This document shows, piece by piece, positions 17,545 to 26,276 of a stretch of 64,000 bases of DNA. The stretch comes from Deltaproteobacteria bacterium (GTDB lineage: Bacteria > Desulfobacterota > Desulfobulbia > Desulfobulbales > Desulfocapsaceae), in the NCBI GenBank assembly GCA_026388715.1, contig JAPLJF010000033.1, positions 1 through 64,000 of the forward strand, written 5' to 3'. Each line of letters starts with the position of its first letter. The first letter of the stretch is position 1. The position numbers were made by a program, and so were the translations under genes. The notes beneath the pieces are model-generated. The model worked only from the letters and a program-made list of their open reading frames with translations. It did not search any database and had not been told where the DNA came from.

Positions 17545-17794
17545 GGTAGATTCCGGTTACGTCAGGATCTATAGGAAGTATACGTAACAAGTTCTGATTT
17601 TTCTTTTTAAATTAAATTGTTATCTGTTTCTGAATTCGTTCATTCTATCCAGGATATTAAGATTTTTCTTCCAAAGGTAGCTCTGTTAAGGTCCGGTTGT
17701 GAGAATGGGCTCAACAAATGCTCGTCGGAACAAACGGTAGGGCAGGCGGAGCGGGCTTTGCCTCATATGGCAAGCCCGCCCTCACCCATCCTGT

Positions 17795-20455
17795 TTATGG
17801 ATTTGGTCCGTTATGACAGCTCCAACATGTCACCCGCTCATCCACGGCGAACGTCTTGGTCTGACCATCCTCGGTATTGAAGGTCTTTGCCATCTTGATC
17901 ACGGCCAACGGAGATCCACTGTTCGTGCTGCCATGGCAGACGTAGCAGGTAGTCTTAGGCTCGGTGCTGAATGTGCTGCTGCTATGGTGGCTGCTCACCC
18001 AGGATTGGCCAATAGTGTGCATACCATGTGGACCACCGTTGACGGTGTTGGGCATGGTCGTGTGGCAGACCGTACACTCACGGATCGCCGCTGCATACCC
18101 CTGGGCCTTAATAGCGCTCATGGTGTCGTTCGCCTGGTTACCGTTGGCGCTAGGCTTATTGGTAAACTCGGCGTGGGTTGAGTTGTGGCAGGCCTCGCAC
18201 TGCATATTGCTGTGACCGGTGCTGTAGCGGTAGAGGCTCTTACCCGTCGTGGGTGTATTCATATTAGAGGCAAAGCGCGTGTCGGTCCAAGTCTTGAACG
18301 TGCCGTTAGAATTGATGGCCACAGTTTCCCGCGTGCCGTCATGGTGACAAGACTGACAGGTGGGCATATCAAACCAGCCCATGCGTGCCTTGTTGCCTAC
18401 TGTCGCCATCGAGCCATGGCAGGACTGGCACTCCATGGTGTGCTTGCCGGTCGAATCGACAGGATTGCCCATGGCGCCGCGCAGACACTCGGTTTTCTTG
18501 CCCGGATGGCAGTTGTAGCAGGCGTCGCGGGTACCGATACTGTCCAGGGCCAGGGTCGATCCTGGCAGCTTGGTGTTGGCATGGCGGTTATGCATGGCCG
18601 CTGTCATATTGGAGACACCTGTCTCACCGGTGATCCCCCACACTGCCAGGGCGTTGCTGTTGTGACAGGTATCACACAACACAGGCTTGCCATTGGCAGC
18701 CGAGGACTCCAGGCTGGAACCGTATCCTTTCTTGGTAAGCAAACCGGCATAATTGACATTGCCTTTATTCTTCTCATCATGCAGACGAAGGATATTCATC
18801 CGCCAATCCACTTCAGAACCGGGTGTCAGATTTACCCAACCGGCCGCTGGTTTGGCCGCACTGCTGCCGGTATTGCTGGCATGGCAGGTGTCGCAGTTAA
18901 TTTCGCTGGATATCGGCAGTACGGCGTTGCTGCTGGCGATCGTCTTACCACTGCTGTCAATGGCATTAACTTTGACCATCGGAAAGTAGTTGAGAAGCTG
19001 GTTATCGTCAATCGGGGTGATGGGAATGCCTGTGGCCTCGAACCATTTATAACCATTGCTCCAAGCCATTGGGGCCGGTTGAAGGGATGCCATGGGATTG
19101 CCGGTGAGGCCGAAGTTGGGATTCAGATTGGTACCGAATAAGGCCTGATCGTAGTCCCAGAAGTTGGTCTTATATTGACTGGAGCTGTTGATCGAGCCTG
19201 TGGGGTCGAGCGTGGCCTCATAGGTCAGGGCGTAGCTCGACAGGGTATTGACCAACTTACCGTTCACCACCAACTGGGCGTTTAAGTTATTAAACGGCGG
19301 CAAAAGTGTGAATGTGGAAAAGTCGGAATCAGCACAGTGCATGCCCAGATCGTTCCAGGCAAACAGATGGGTGCCATTGGCTGAGGTGGTGACTGGCGTG
19401 CCCACTGTATAGCTTATCGATTTGTTGGCCGTGTTGCCGGCTTGATCAGTGGCGTTGACACTAAAGCTATTCGTGCCGGCAGTAGAGAGGTTAATGGTGG
19501 TGTTATTTGCCACCGTACCGGTGCATCCTGCAACTCCAGAGGTTGTATCGGTACAGCTGTAATTGGTGGTAATCGTTTGCCCCTGGGGATAGGTAGCACC
19601 GCTTGCCGGTGTGACGAGTGAGACGTTAGGCGGCGTGGCATCGCGTTTGACGGTCACCGATTTGGTGGTGGTGCCGCCGGTGCTCTTGGCAATGCAGGTG
19701 AAGGTGGTCCCGTTTGTGTCGGCACTGACCGTAACGGCGCTGCAACCGGAGGTCGAGGAGATTGCCGATTCAGGGTCCGTCACCGTCCAGCTCAAGCCGA
19801 CATTGCCGGTGTACCAGCCGTTTGCTCCCAAGGTCCCGGTGAGCACGGGGGTGACCACCGGCGGGGTGGTATCGCCAGCCGCAGCGCCCGCCACAGTGTA
19901 GTTAACGGTCTTGGTGACCGAGTTGCCGGCATTATCCTTGGCCGTCACGGTAAAGGATTTCGTGCCTGCGGAGGCGGTGTTGATCGCCTGGCCGTTGGCG
20001 ACAGTTCCTGTGCAACTGGCCACTTTCGACATCGCATCGGTGCAGGTGTAGCTGGCGTTAACCACCTGATTGAAGGCGTAGGTGGCGCTCGCCACTGGGG
20101 TGGTAATCGTCGTAGTCGGTCGGGTTGCATCCCGTTTGACGGTCACCGACTTGGTGGTGGTGCCGCCGGCGCTGGTTGCCTTACAGGTATAGGTTTTACT
20201 GGAGGTGTCTGAGGTAAGGGATACAGTGTCACAACCCGATTTACTGGTAATATTCGATTCGGGGTCGGTCACGGTCCATACCACGCTGACATTGCTCGTA
20301 TACCAGCCGTTGCTCCCCTGTGTGCCGGTTACTGCCGCCTGGATAACAGGGGGAGTCGTGTCGCTGGCACGAGTTCCGCCCTCTGCAAAGGCCTGTCCTG
20401 AAAAACTAGCTCCGAGTACAAGACTCAAAACCGATGCGATCACATGTTTATTCAT
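17795..20455 (-). CDS. Secreted nine-heme cytochrome c with Ig-like repeats
   Basis: 886 residues. A Sec signal peptide ends at A-F-A near residue 24. Residues 30-350 are two copies of a two-module Ig-like repeat, each starting D-T-T-P-P-V and ending near D-N-A-G-N or D-Q-A-G-N with Y-T-V. The C-terminal part (about 530-886) holds nine C-x-x-C-H heme sites: CDTCH twice, CYNCH, CQSCH twice, CEACH, CTVCH, CYVCH and CWSCH. Hemes would be attached in the periplasm, and the Ig modules suggest anchoring or extension at the cell surface. A role in extracellular or periplasmic electron transfer is inferred. AAGGAG precedes the start. A sigma-54 promoter and four upstream repeats suggest control by the adjacent GlrR-like activator. 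Confidence 0.88.
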   Translation of the reverse strand: MNKHVIASVLSLVLGASFSGQAFAEGGTRASDTTPPVIQAAVTGTQGSNGWYTSNVSVVWTVTDPESNITSKSGCDTVSLTSDTSSKTYTCKATSAGGTTTKSVTVKRDATRPTTTITTPVASATYAFNQVVNASYTCTDAMSKVASCTGTVANGQAINTASAGTKSFTVTAKDNAGNSVTKTVNYTVAGAAAGDTTPPVVTPVLTGTLGANGWYTGNVGLSWTVTDPESAISSTSGCSAVTVSADTNGTTFTCIAKSTGGTTTKSVTVKRDATPPNVSLVTPASGATYPQGQTITTNYSCTDTTSGVAGCTGTVANNTTINLSTAGTNSFSVNATDQAGNTANKSISYTVGTPVTTSANGTHLFAWNDLGMHCADSDFSTFTLLPPFNNLNAQLVVNGKLVNTLSSYALTYEATLDPTGSINSSSQYKTNFWDYDQALFGTNLNPNFGLTGNPMASLQPAPMAWSNGYKWFEATGIPITPIDDNQLLNYFPMVKVNAIDSSGKTIASSNAVLPISSEINCDTCHASNTGSSAAKPAAGWVNLTPGSEVDWRMNILRLHDEKNKGNVNYAGLLTKKGYGSSLESSAANGKPVLCDTCHNSNALAVWGITGETGVSNMTAAMHNRHANTKLPGSTLALDSIGTRDACYNCHPGKKTECLRGAMGNPVDSTGKHTMECQSCHGSMATVGNKARMGWFDMPTCQSCHHDGTRETVAINSNGTFKTWTDTRFASNMNTPTTGKSLYRYSTGHSNMQCEACHNSTHAEFTNKPSANGNQANDTMSAIKAQGYAAAIRECTVCHTTMPNTVNGGPHGMHTIGQSWVSSHHSSSTFSTEPKTTCYVCHGSTNSGSPLAVIKMAKTFNTEDGQTKTFAVDERVTCWSCHNGPNP

Positions 20456-20613
20456 GCCCCCTACTCCTTTTTTTGAAACTGCGGAACTGCTAAATCAGCC
20501 CAGGAACAGGACCACCCTATACCAAATGCCAATATGCACATCCTTTTGTCTTTGTTAACGGCTATCCAGGCAAGGATGATGTCTTGCCGGATAACCAGTG
20601 ATACCAACTCCTA

Positions 20614-20629
20614 AGCAAAATGGATGCCA
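20614..20629 (-). promoter_or_regulatory. Sigma-54 (-24/-12) promoter of the cytochrome gene
   Basis: On the minus strand the sequence is TGGCATCCATTTTGCT. GG and GC are at the -24/-12 spacing of the consensus TGGCAC-N5-TTGCW. The predicted start near 20602 leaves a leader of about 147 bases before the ATG at 20455. Confidence 0.7.
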
Positions 20630-20712
20630 CCCTCTATCAAATCAGCAACATACTGATTTGATATAAAAAAAATAAATAATTAAGCTGCCGTAGATTTCGG
20701 AAAACATGACGA

Positions 20713-20960
20713 GTGTATGGTTTTTCCTTCAAGAAGGACCCGACTCACGGCTCGCAGACCGGAAGACAACTGCGCTAATTAAGCAGGTTATGTGGAGTGC
20801 ATGGATTTCCCTTCACGACAAAAGTCGAGTTGCTACCGATTGCAGGAGGCTCAGTGCGTGCAGGTTTTCCTTACAGGCAAAACCCTGCCCACAGGCCATA
20901 AGCAGAAAGACAACAGGGGCAATGAAACAAGGAATGCAGAGTGTATGGATTTTCCTTCAC
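20713..20960. repeat. Four imperfect repeats, candidate enhancer sites
   Basis: The core GTGYATGGATTTTCCTTCAC occurs at 20713, 20797, 20854 (degenerate) and 20941. The segments between copies 1-2 and 3-4 are also alike, so the array seems to have grown by duplication of an 84-87-base unit. It lies about 85-330 bases upstream of the sigma-54 promoter, the usual place for activator binding. Confidence 0.65.
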
Positions 20961-20989
20961 ATTGAAGGGAAGTGTCTGGCAAGAGAGGG

Positions 20990-22351
20990 CTATTTCTTGA
21001 AATCGCCGGGATTTAGCCCGTGCTTCTTGAGAAGGGTGTAAAAGTCGGCACGATAACGACCGGCAATGATCGCGGCATTGCTGACATTCCCCTGGGTGTG
21101 CTCCAGCAGGCGCACAAGATAACCTTTTTCAAAGGTGTCTCGGACCTCTTTAAGCGGCTTTAACGCTTCTATAACTGCACCCGCTTTTCCGGGAAGGATC
21201 AGGTTTTCGGTGATAACATCCTGCACGGTCATGGCTACCGCATATTCAATAGTATTCTCCAACTCCCGCACATTTCCAGGCCACTCATGCAGCATGAGCC
21301 GTTGCACGGCCGCGGGTGCCAGGCCCTTTATCTCTTTGCTCATCTGCGCACTGAATTTCTTCAGAAAATATTCGGCCAGAAGGGGAATATCCTCCCGTCG
21401 TTCCCGCAAGGGGGGCAGCTCGATGGGAATGACGTGGATCCGGTAGAAGAGGTCTTCACGGAACAGATCCTGCTTGACCAGCGCCGCAAGATTCTTGTTG
21501 GTGGCCACGAGGATCCGGACGTCGACGGAGACGGGCTGCTCACTGCCCACGGGATAGAACTGGCGCTCCTGGAGAACCCGGAGCAGCTTAACCTGGAGCG
21601 AAGGCGGCATGTCTCCGATTTCGTCAAGCAAAATGGTCCCTTCATGCGCCTGGGCAAATAATCCCTTGGAACTTTTGATCGCGCCGGTAAAGGCGCCTTT
21701 TTCATGGCCGAAGAGCTCGCTCTCCAGCAGGGTTTCAGGCAAAGCCGCACAGTTAATGGCCACAAATGATTTGTCCTTTCGCGGGCTGGCAAGATGAATC
21801 GCCCTGGCGATAAGTTCCTTGCCCGTGCCGCTTTCGCCGTGGATGTGCACCGTCGAATCCATTTGGGCAATTCTGGACACTGCCTCCAGCACCTGATGCA
21901 TCTTTTCGCTTCGCGCCACAATGTTTTTGAAATCATAGCGCTCCCCCAGCAGCCCCTTGAGCCTGTTGACTTCAGAGGTAAGCCGCCGGTTTTCCAGGGC
22001 CCGGTCCACATGCAGTGTCAATTCACGCGCTTCAAAGGGTTTGGTGAGGTAGGTATAGGCTCCCCGCTTCATCGCCTCCACGGCGCTTTCAATGCTGCCA
22101 TGGGCCGTAAGGATGATGACCGGCAAGTCCGGGCTCAAGAGGTGAATCTCCTCCATAAGTGAGATTCCGTCCTGATTCGCCAGTTGCAGATCAATGACTG
22201 CGAGATCAAAGACCTGCACCATCACGGCCTGTTTGGCTTCTTCTTCTTCCCGGACCGCGGTCACCTCGTACTCCAGGGACTCAAGTCTCATCCTGATTAT
22301 TTCCAGAAGGTTACGGTCGTCGTCCACCACCAAAAGATTCGCCCGTGCCAT
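20990..22351 (-). CDS. GlrR/QseF-like sigma-54 response regulator
   Basis: About 453 residues from the ATG at 22351 (GAGGAGG upstream; a GTG at 22357 is also possible). A receiver domain with phospho-acceptor D in V-I-D-L-Q near residue 54 is followed by an AAA+ activator domain. That domain has Walker A G-E-S-G-T-G-K-E, the sigma-54-contacting G-A-F-T-G-A loop and Walker B L-L-D-E-I-G-D. A Fis-type HTH occupies about residues 405-445. Gene order kinase-lipoprotein-regulator matches glrK-qseG-glrR of enterobacteria. It starts only 6 bases from the lipoprotein stop. The likely target is the divergently placed -24/-12 promoter with its repeat array just downstream. Confidence 0.9.
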   Translation of the reverse strand: MARANLLVVDDDRNLLEIIRMRLESLEYEVTAVREEEEAKQAVMVQVFDLAVIDLQLANQDGISLMEEIHLLSPDLPVIILTAHGSIESAVEAMKRGAYTYLTKPFEARELTLHVDRALENRRLTSEVNRLKGLLGERYDFKNIVARSEKMHQVLEAVSRIAQMDSTVHIHGESGTGKELIARAIHLASPRKDKSFVAINCAALPETLLESELFGHEKGAFTGAIKSSKGLFAQAHEGTILLDEIGDMPPSLQVKLLRVLQERQFYPVGSEQPVSVDVRILVATNKNLAALVKQDLFREDLFYRIHVIPIELPPLRERREDIPLLAEYFLKKFSAQMSKEIKGLAPAAVQRLMLHEWPGNVRELENTIEYAVAMTVQDVITENLILPGKAGAVIEALKPLKEVRDTFEKGYLVRLLEHTQGNVSNAAIIAGRYRADFYTLLKKHGLNPGDFKK

Positions 22352-22357
22352 GAGCAC

Positions 22358-23137
22358 CTACCTCCTCAACTCTCTCTTTTTCTCTTCGATCTCGATGTCA
22401 ATCTGTCTTGTTTTTTCCATGGTTTCAAGCATGCCGACCCAGATCTTGGCCTCTTCCGTGTGCGGGCTTTCGGGAAACTCCTTCACGAGCCGGGAAAAAA
22501 AATGCAGTGCCCACCCGATGTCCCTTTTCGGGTTGGCATAATGGACGTGAATCAGTCCCATGTTGAAAAGCGCTACGTCGCCAGGGGTTTTGTGTGGGAA
22601 CCGGGCAAGTACCTCCTGGTTTTCCCGCAACGCGCCTTCAAAATCACCTTGGGTAAGGAGTTGCTGCCCGCGTCGCAGATGGGCATTCTTCTGTCCCGCT
22701 GACAACTCTTTCATTTTCTTTTCGATCGCAATATCTTTCTGTCTTGCCTTTTCCATGGTTTCGAGAATGCTGACCCAGGTCTTGGCCTCTTCCGTGCGCG
22801 GACTTTCAGGAAACTCCTTCTTGAGCCGGGAAAAATAATGCAGCGCCTGCCCGAAATCTTTTTTCGGGTTGGCATAATGAACGTAAATCATCCCCATGTT
22901 GAAAAGCGCTTCGTCGCCAGGTGGGTTTTGCGGAAACCGGGTGAGTACTTCCTGGTTTTCCCGCAACGCGCCTTCAAAATCACCTTGGACGAGGAGATGC
23001 TGCCCACGCAACAGATGGGTGTTCTCCTCTTCCGTCACCTTGGTTTCGACCGGCGCGCAGGCGGCAAGCAGGGTCATGAGCAGACCGGTAACACAAAAGT
23101 AAAGGAACTGCCTTGTCCCATTTTGCTCTCTACCCAT
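22358..23137 (-). CDS. TPR lipoprotein, QseG-position
   Basis: 259 residues. A basic start and hydrophobic core lead to the lipobox L-L-A-A-C (C near residue 27). The mature part is two nearly identical blocks of about 110 residues (each with R-G-Q, G-D-F-E-G-A-L-R-E-N-Q-E-V-L and E-F-P-E-S-P), each made of TPR-like helices and ending in a charged helix with K-K. The duplication is visible at the DNA level, so it is recent or kept alike by conversion. The start lies inside the kinase gene (64-base overlap). By position it may modulate the kinase at the outer membrane or periplasm, as QseG does. Confidence 0.8.
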   Translation of the reverse strand: MGREQNGTRQFLYFCVTGLLMTLLAACAPVETKVTEEENTHLLRGQHLLVQGDFEGALRENQEVLTRFPQNPPGDEALFNMGMIYVHYANPKKDFGQALHYFSRLKKEFPESPRTEEAKTWVSILETMEKARQKDIAIEKKMKELSAGQKNAHLRRGQQLLTQGDFEGALRENQEVLARFPHKTPGDVALFNMGLIHVHYANPKRDIGWALHFFSRLVKEFPESPHTEEAKIWVGMLETMEKTRQIDIEIEEKKRELRR

Positions 23138-24516
23138 ATCCTTCCTCTGTGCGCTTGCACAATTTGCTTTACGATTGCCAACCCCAAACCCGTACCCTGA
23201 AGCCGACGGGAGTCCGCCGGGGAAATCTGGCGAAATTTTTCGAATATTCCACGGATGTGCTCCTGGGCTATTCCAGGCCCCGTGTCGGTCACCGAGATAT
23301 GTATCCCCTCATCCGTTCGTCGGACCACGACCCGCACTAAACCGCCGCGCGGGGTAAATTTGAGGGCATTGCCGATAAGGTTCCTCAGCACCTGTCTGAT
23401 TCTCTCCGTATCCATCAGAACAAGCGTGACCTCTCCGATCTCCTTTTCGAGCTTGATATCCCTGGACTCGGCCAGGGGCATCAGCTCATGGAGTGATCGG
23501 TCAATCAGGGGCCCTAGGTCTTCTTCTGTAAAATGAAAGGGCACCATCCCTGCCTCCAGCTTGGAGAGGTCCAGCAGGGAGTTGACCAGGTCAATGAGCC
23601 GGTTGCTCTCTTCGGAAATAATGGTCAACAACTTTCGTTGCTTGTCCGTGACTTCCCCTCCCACTCCTTCCAGGAACAGATTGGTTCCCTCTCGAATCGA
23701 GGTGAGGGGCGTCCGCAGCTCATGGGACATGAGGGAGAAGAACTCGGACTTCATCCGGTCCACTTCCTTCAGCTTGGCACACATTTTGTTGAAGGCCTGG
23801 GCAAGCGCCCTTATCTCGGGGGGAGAGGGCAGGTCCAGGTCAGGATCAAGAACCCCCGCGGCAATCTCCACCGTCTTTTTCTTCATGCGGGCAAGCGGCA
23901 CGATTATGCTCCGGGTAATGCTGATCGAGAGGAGCAACCCCAGCAGAAAAGCCACTGCGGTGATAACCACGGCCATCGTCTGCGCCTGAACCCCTGCCTC
24001 ATCCAGCTCCTTGACCTTGCGGAAGATGCTCTGATGGATCAGGGTTTTTAATTGCCCCAGCTCCGCCAACGCCTGATTGAACACCTGCTCCCTTTCTTCT
24101 CTGTTATGATTTTTAGAATGAGGAGTGCTAGCCTCCAGCAAGGCAACCTCTTCCGCAACAAGTGCCTGATAGGCCCGGTGCTTATTTTCCAGCCGAGACA
24201 GCACCCCTTGCATCTCGCCGGGTTCGGCGAGATGCATCGCCTCATCAAGGTATCTCTCGAAATCCTTCTTCGAGGAGATAAAGCTTTTATAGAGATCAGG
24301 ATCCCACATGATAGTGATGTTTTTTTCATAGCGGGATGCCGACAGAAAAGCATCAACCATGTTCTGGTGGAGGTCGAGCAGGTTGGTGTCGAACAGAATG
24401 ATGGAGTGGGTAACCTCCCTCATCTGTCCGAGCTGGAGGATGGAGTATGTGCTCACCCCCGTAGCCATGACCAGCAGGGCGATATAACTTAGCATCAATC
24501 GAGAAAAAATTGTCAA
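23074..24516 (-). CDS. GlrK/QseE-like sensor histidine kinase
   Basis: 480 residues. TM1 (about 7-28) and TM2 (about 178-200) enclose a helical periplasmic sensor region. Then come a HAMP segment (R-M-K-K-K-T near 212), HisKA with the phospho-histidine in S-H-E-L-R-T-P-L, and an HATPase with N-box N-L-I-G-N-A-L-K-F, G1 D-T-G-P-G-I and G2 G-T-G-L-G-L-A. It should autophosphorylate and transfer to the regulator encoded two genes downstream. The signal is unknown. It heads the three-gene operon; the intergenic stretch 24517-24734 contains no other gene. Confidence 0.9.
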   Translation of the reverse strand: MTIFSRLMLSYIALLVMATGVSTYSILQLGQMREVTHSIILFDTNLLDLHQNMVDAFLSASRYEKNITIMWDPDLYKSFISSKKDFERYLDEAMHLAEPGEMQGVLSRLENKHRAYQALVAEEVALLEASTPHSKNHNREEREQVFNQALAELGQLKTLIHQSIFRKVKELDEAGVQAQTMAVVITAVAFLLGLLLSISITRSIIVPLARMKKKTVEIAAGVLDPDLDLPSPPEIRALAQAFNKMCAKLKEVDRMKSEFFSLMSHELRTPLTSIREGTNLFLEGVGGEVTDKQRKLLTIISEESNRLIDLVNSLLDLSKLEAGMVPFHFTEEDLGPLIDRSLHELMPLAESRDIKLEKEIGEVTLVLMDTERIRQVLRNLIGNALKFTPRGGLVRVVVRRTDEGIHISVTDTGPGIAQEHIRGIFEKFRQISPADSRRLQGTGLGLAIVKQIVQAHRGRIWVESKMGQGSSFTFVLPVCS

Positions 24517-24734
24517 TATTCTACCTCCAAATTCAGGATACGTGGAGTGATTACATTGTACGTATGCCCTTCGGTTTTCCGAAAGAAGAAAGTGCTGGAG
24601 GGGAAAAAACGGCAGCGTACGGCAAACAGCCGTGGAAACTGCGGGACATCACTCCAGATCAAGTCCCACCGGTAGATTTAATCGTACACGCTGTCTTCTT
24701 CTGGCATGTTCTAACAGTTTATCTTCACGGGAAG

Positions 24735-24805
24735 TGAAGTGACATGATAAAAATGGACACTTTTTTAAGGGTGGAACTGTCCGGTCAGGTCTGAACTAAT
24801 ACAAA
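24735..24805. repeat. Dispersed repeat, copy 2 (GTCAGGTCTGAACTAAT family)
   Basis: Same element as 16266-16340, again ending at the stop codon of a minus-strand gene (here yjbQ). One copy is inside the island and one outside. Confidence 0.55.
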
Positions 24806-25222
24806 TTACGCACCAATTATTTTCACCAAAACTCTTTTCTTTCGCCCACCATCAAACTCACCATAGAATATCTGTTCCCATGTCCCAAAATCAAGCTGAC
24901 CATCGGTAACAGCAACAACAACCTCTCGTCCCATGACTTGCCGTTTCAAATGGGCATCTGCGTTGTCTTCACCAACGTTATGACGGTATTGACTGACAGG
25001 CTCATGGGGAGCTAACTTTTCCAGCCAAGCCTCATAATCATGATGCAAACCGGATTCATCGTCATTGATAAAAACCGATGCTGTGATGTGCATGGCATTC
25101 ACAAGTATCAACCCCTCGGATATTCCACTTTCATTTAAACATTCCTGAACTTGAGACGTAATGTTAATAAATGCTCTCCGTGTTGACACATTGAACCACA
25201 ATTCTTTACGATAAGATTTCAT
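24806..25222 (-). CDS. yjbQ: YjbQ / UPF0047 family protein
   Basis: 138 residues, the normal family length. Conserved parts are [14 protein letters not shown] near residue 38, N-D-D-E-S-G-L near 53, [12 protein letters not shown] near 79 and the C-terminal [13 protein letters not shown]. Homologues have weak thiamin-phosphate synthase activity, and the three conserved histidines form a metal site. The true physiological role is not settled. Single gene; no operon partner is evident. Confidence 0.88.
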   Translation of the reverse strand: MKSYRKELWFNVSTRRAFINITSQVQECLNESGISEGLILVNAMHITASVFINDDESGLHHDYEAWLEKLAPHEPVSQYRHNVGEDNADAHLKRQVMGREVVVAVTDGQLDFGTWEQIFYGEFDGGRKKRVLVKIIGA

Positions 25223-25457
25223 TTATTCCTCATCATTTTTTTTAAATGCTTCTATAGGAAATTCAGCTATTACCTCTCTGGGCTTCCGGTTACTCGGGGG
25301 TGACGAAGCATTTAATTGCTGTTGTTCCCGCGCAGGCTGGAATCCAATATTTATGGGGGTGTTCATAAACCTTTAGCTGAGTATTGTATAGAGCCACTTT
25401 TTTTATCATTTACCTTTTCCGGGAATAACAACACACGAAGCAAATTTCCCTGCCGTG

Positions 25458-26192
25458 TCACTTGTTCTCCATCTGAAGGACTTCCACAAGACTCTCCAGC
25501 AGTTGGTGTTGTAATCTCAGCCAATCCGCCTTCCTGACAAGCGGGTAAATCTGGTTTATTTCCAACTCTATGCCAAGATAGTGCTGCGCCGGGAACTTTT
25601 TACGCAAAGCGGTGACAAATCCGTCGCTTGTTCCCCGATACGGATAATTTCTCCGCAAGCGCCATCTCTCATCTCTGTCAGCCAGACCGGCGCGCCATTT
25701 TCCACAAAGCTCTTTTTCCTTGGCGCGACTTGGGTCATAAAGAAAGCCGATATCCGCTGTTCTTTGGGCACCATCCAACACCGGGATAAAGGAATGGATG
25801 GACAGATGCAAAACAGTTTTCTCTTTTCGCAGCTTGCCTTCAATAGCCTCTTCGACCTGTCGACGATAGGGAAGATAATAACGGGCGAGAATGTCTTGTT
25901 TCAAGACAAGGGGAAGATCGTTCCTGGGCCGTATCGGCGGCGAGCGGTGATTGGCACGAGAACGATTCAAATCCACCAGCAGGCGGGAGACGCTTCCGGC
26001 GAACAGAGGAGCTGAAAGTCTGGCGGCCAGCAGCCGCGCAAAATCGAGGGCACCCGGGTCGTATCCTTGATGGGTATTGAGCATATTGAGCTGGTCAATG
26101 CACTCAGGAAAGAGGCTGCGGTATTGGTCAGGAAGATGATTGGTTGCGTGTTCGCAACTGACAATGAGAGCTGGGATTCTCTGTCTGGTCAT
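25458..26192 (-). CDS. N-formylglutamate amidohydrolase-family protein
   Basis: 244 residues. The opening I-V-S-C-E-H-A-T-N-H-L-P, D-P-G-A-L-D-F-A near 44 and H-L-S-I-H-S-F-I-P near 129 are family marks of the zinc amidohydrolases that act on N-formylglutamate and related N-acyl amino acids. It is the downstream member of a cluster with a GCS2-type ligase, a RimK-like ATP-grasp enzyme and a C39 peptidase. That makes a role in trimming or recycling a gamma-glutamyl or acylated peptide more likely than histidine degradation. No hut genes are nearby. Confidence 0.85.
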   Translation of the reverse strand: MTRQRIPALIVSCEHATNHLPDQYRSLFPECIDQLNMLNTHQGYDPGALDFARLLAARLSAPLFAGSVSRLLVDLNRSRANHRSPPIRPRNDLPLVLKQDILARYYLPYRRQVEEAIEGKLRKEKTVLHLSIHSFIPVLDGAQRTADIGFLYDPSRAKEKELCGKWRAGLADRDERWRLRRNYPYRGTSDGFVTALRKKFPAQHYLGIELEINQIYPLVRKADWLRLQHQLLESLVEVLQMENK

Positions 26193-26276
26193 CGTGGAGG
26201 TCTTTCCATCATCGGTAGAGGTGCACTGATTTTGACCTTGTCGCAGCGGTCTTTTTTTACCCGGCGAACTGACAAT

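Noticed and set aside
18185-19141. 318-codon open frame on the plus strand
   Set aside because: Lies entirely opposite the nine-heme cytochrome; biased codon content of that gene opens the reverse frame, and there is no ribosome site or family resemblance.
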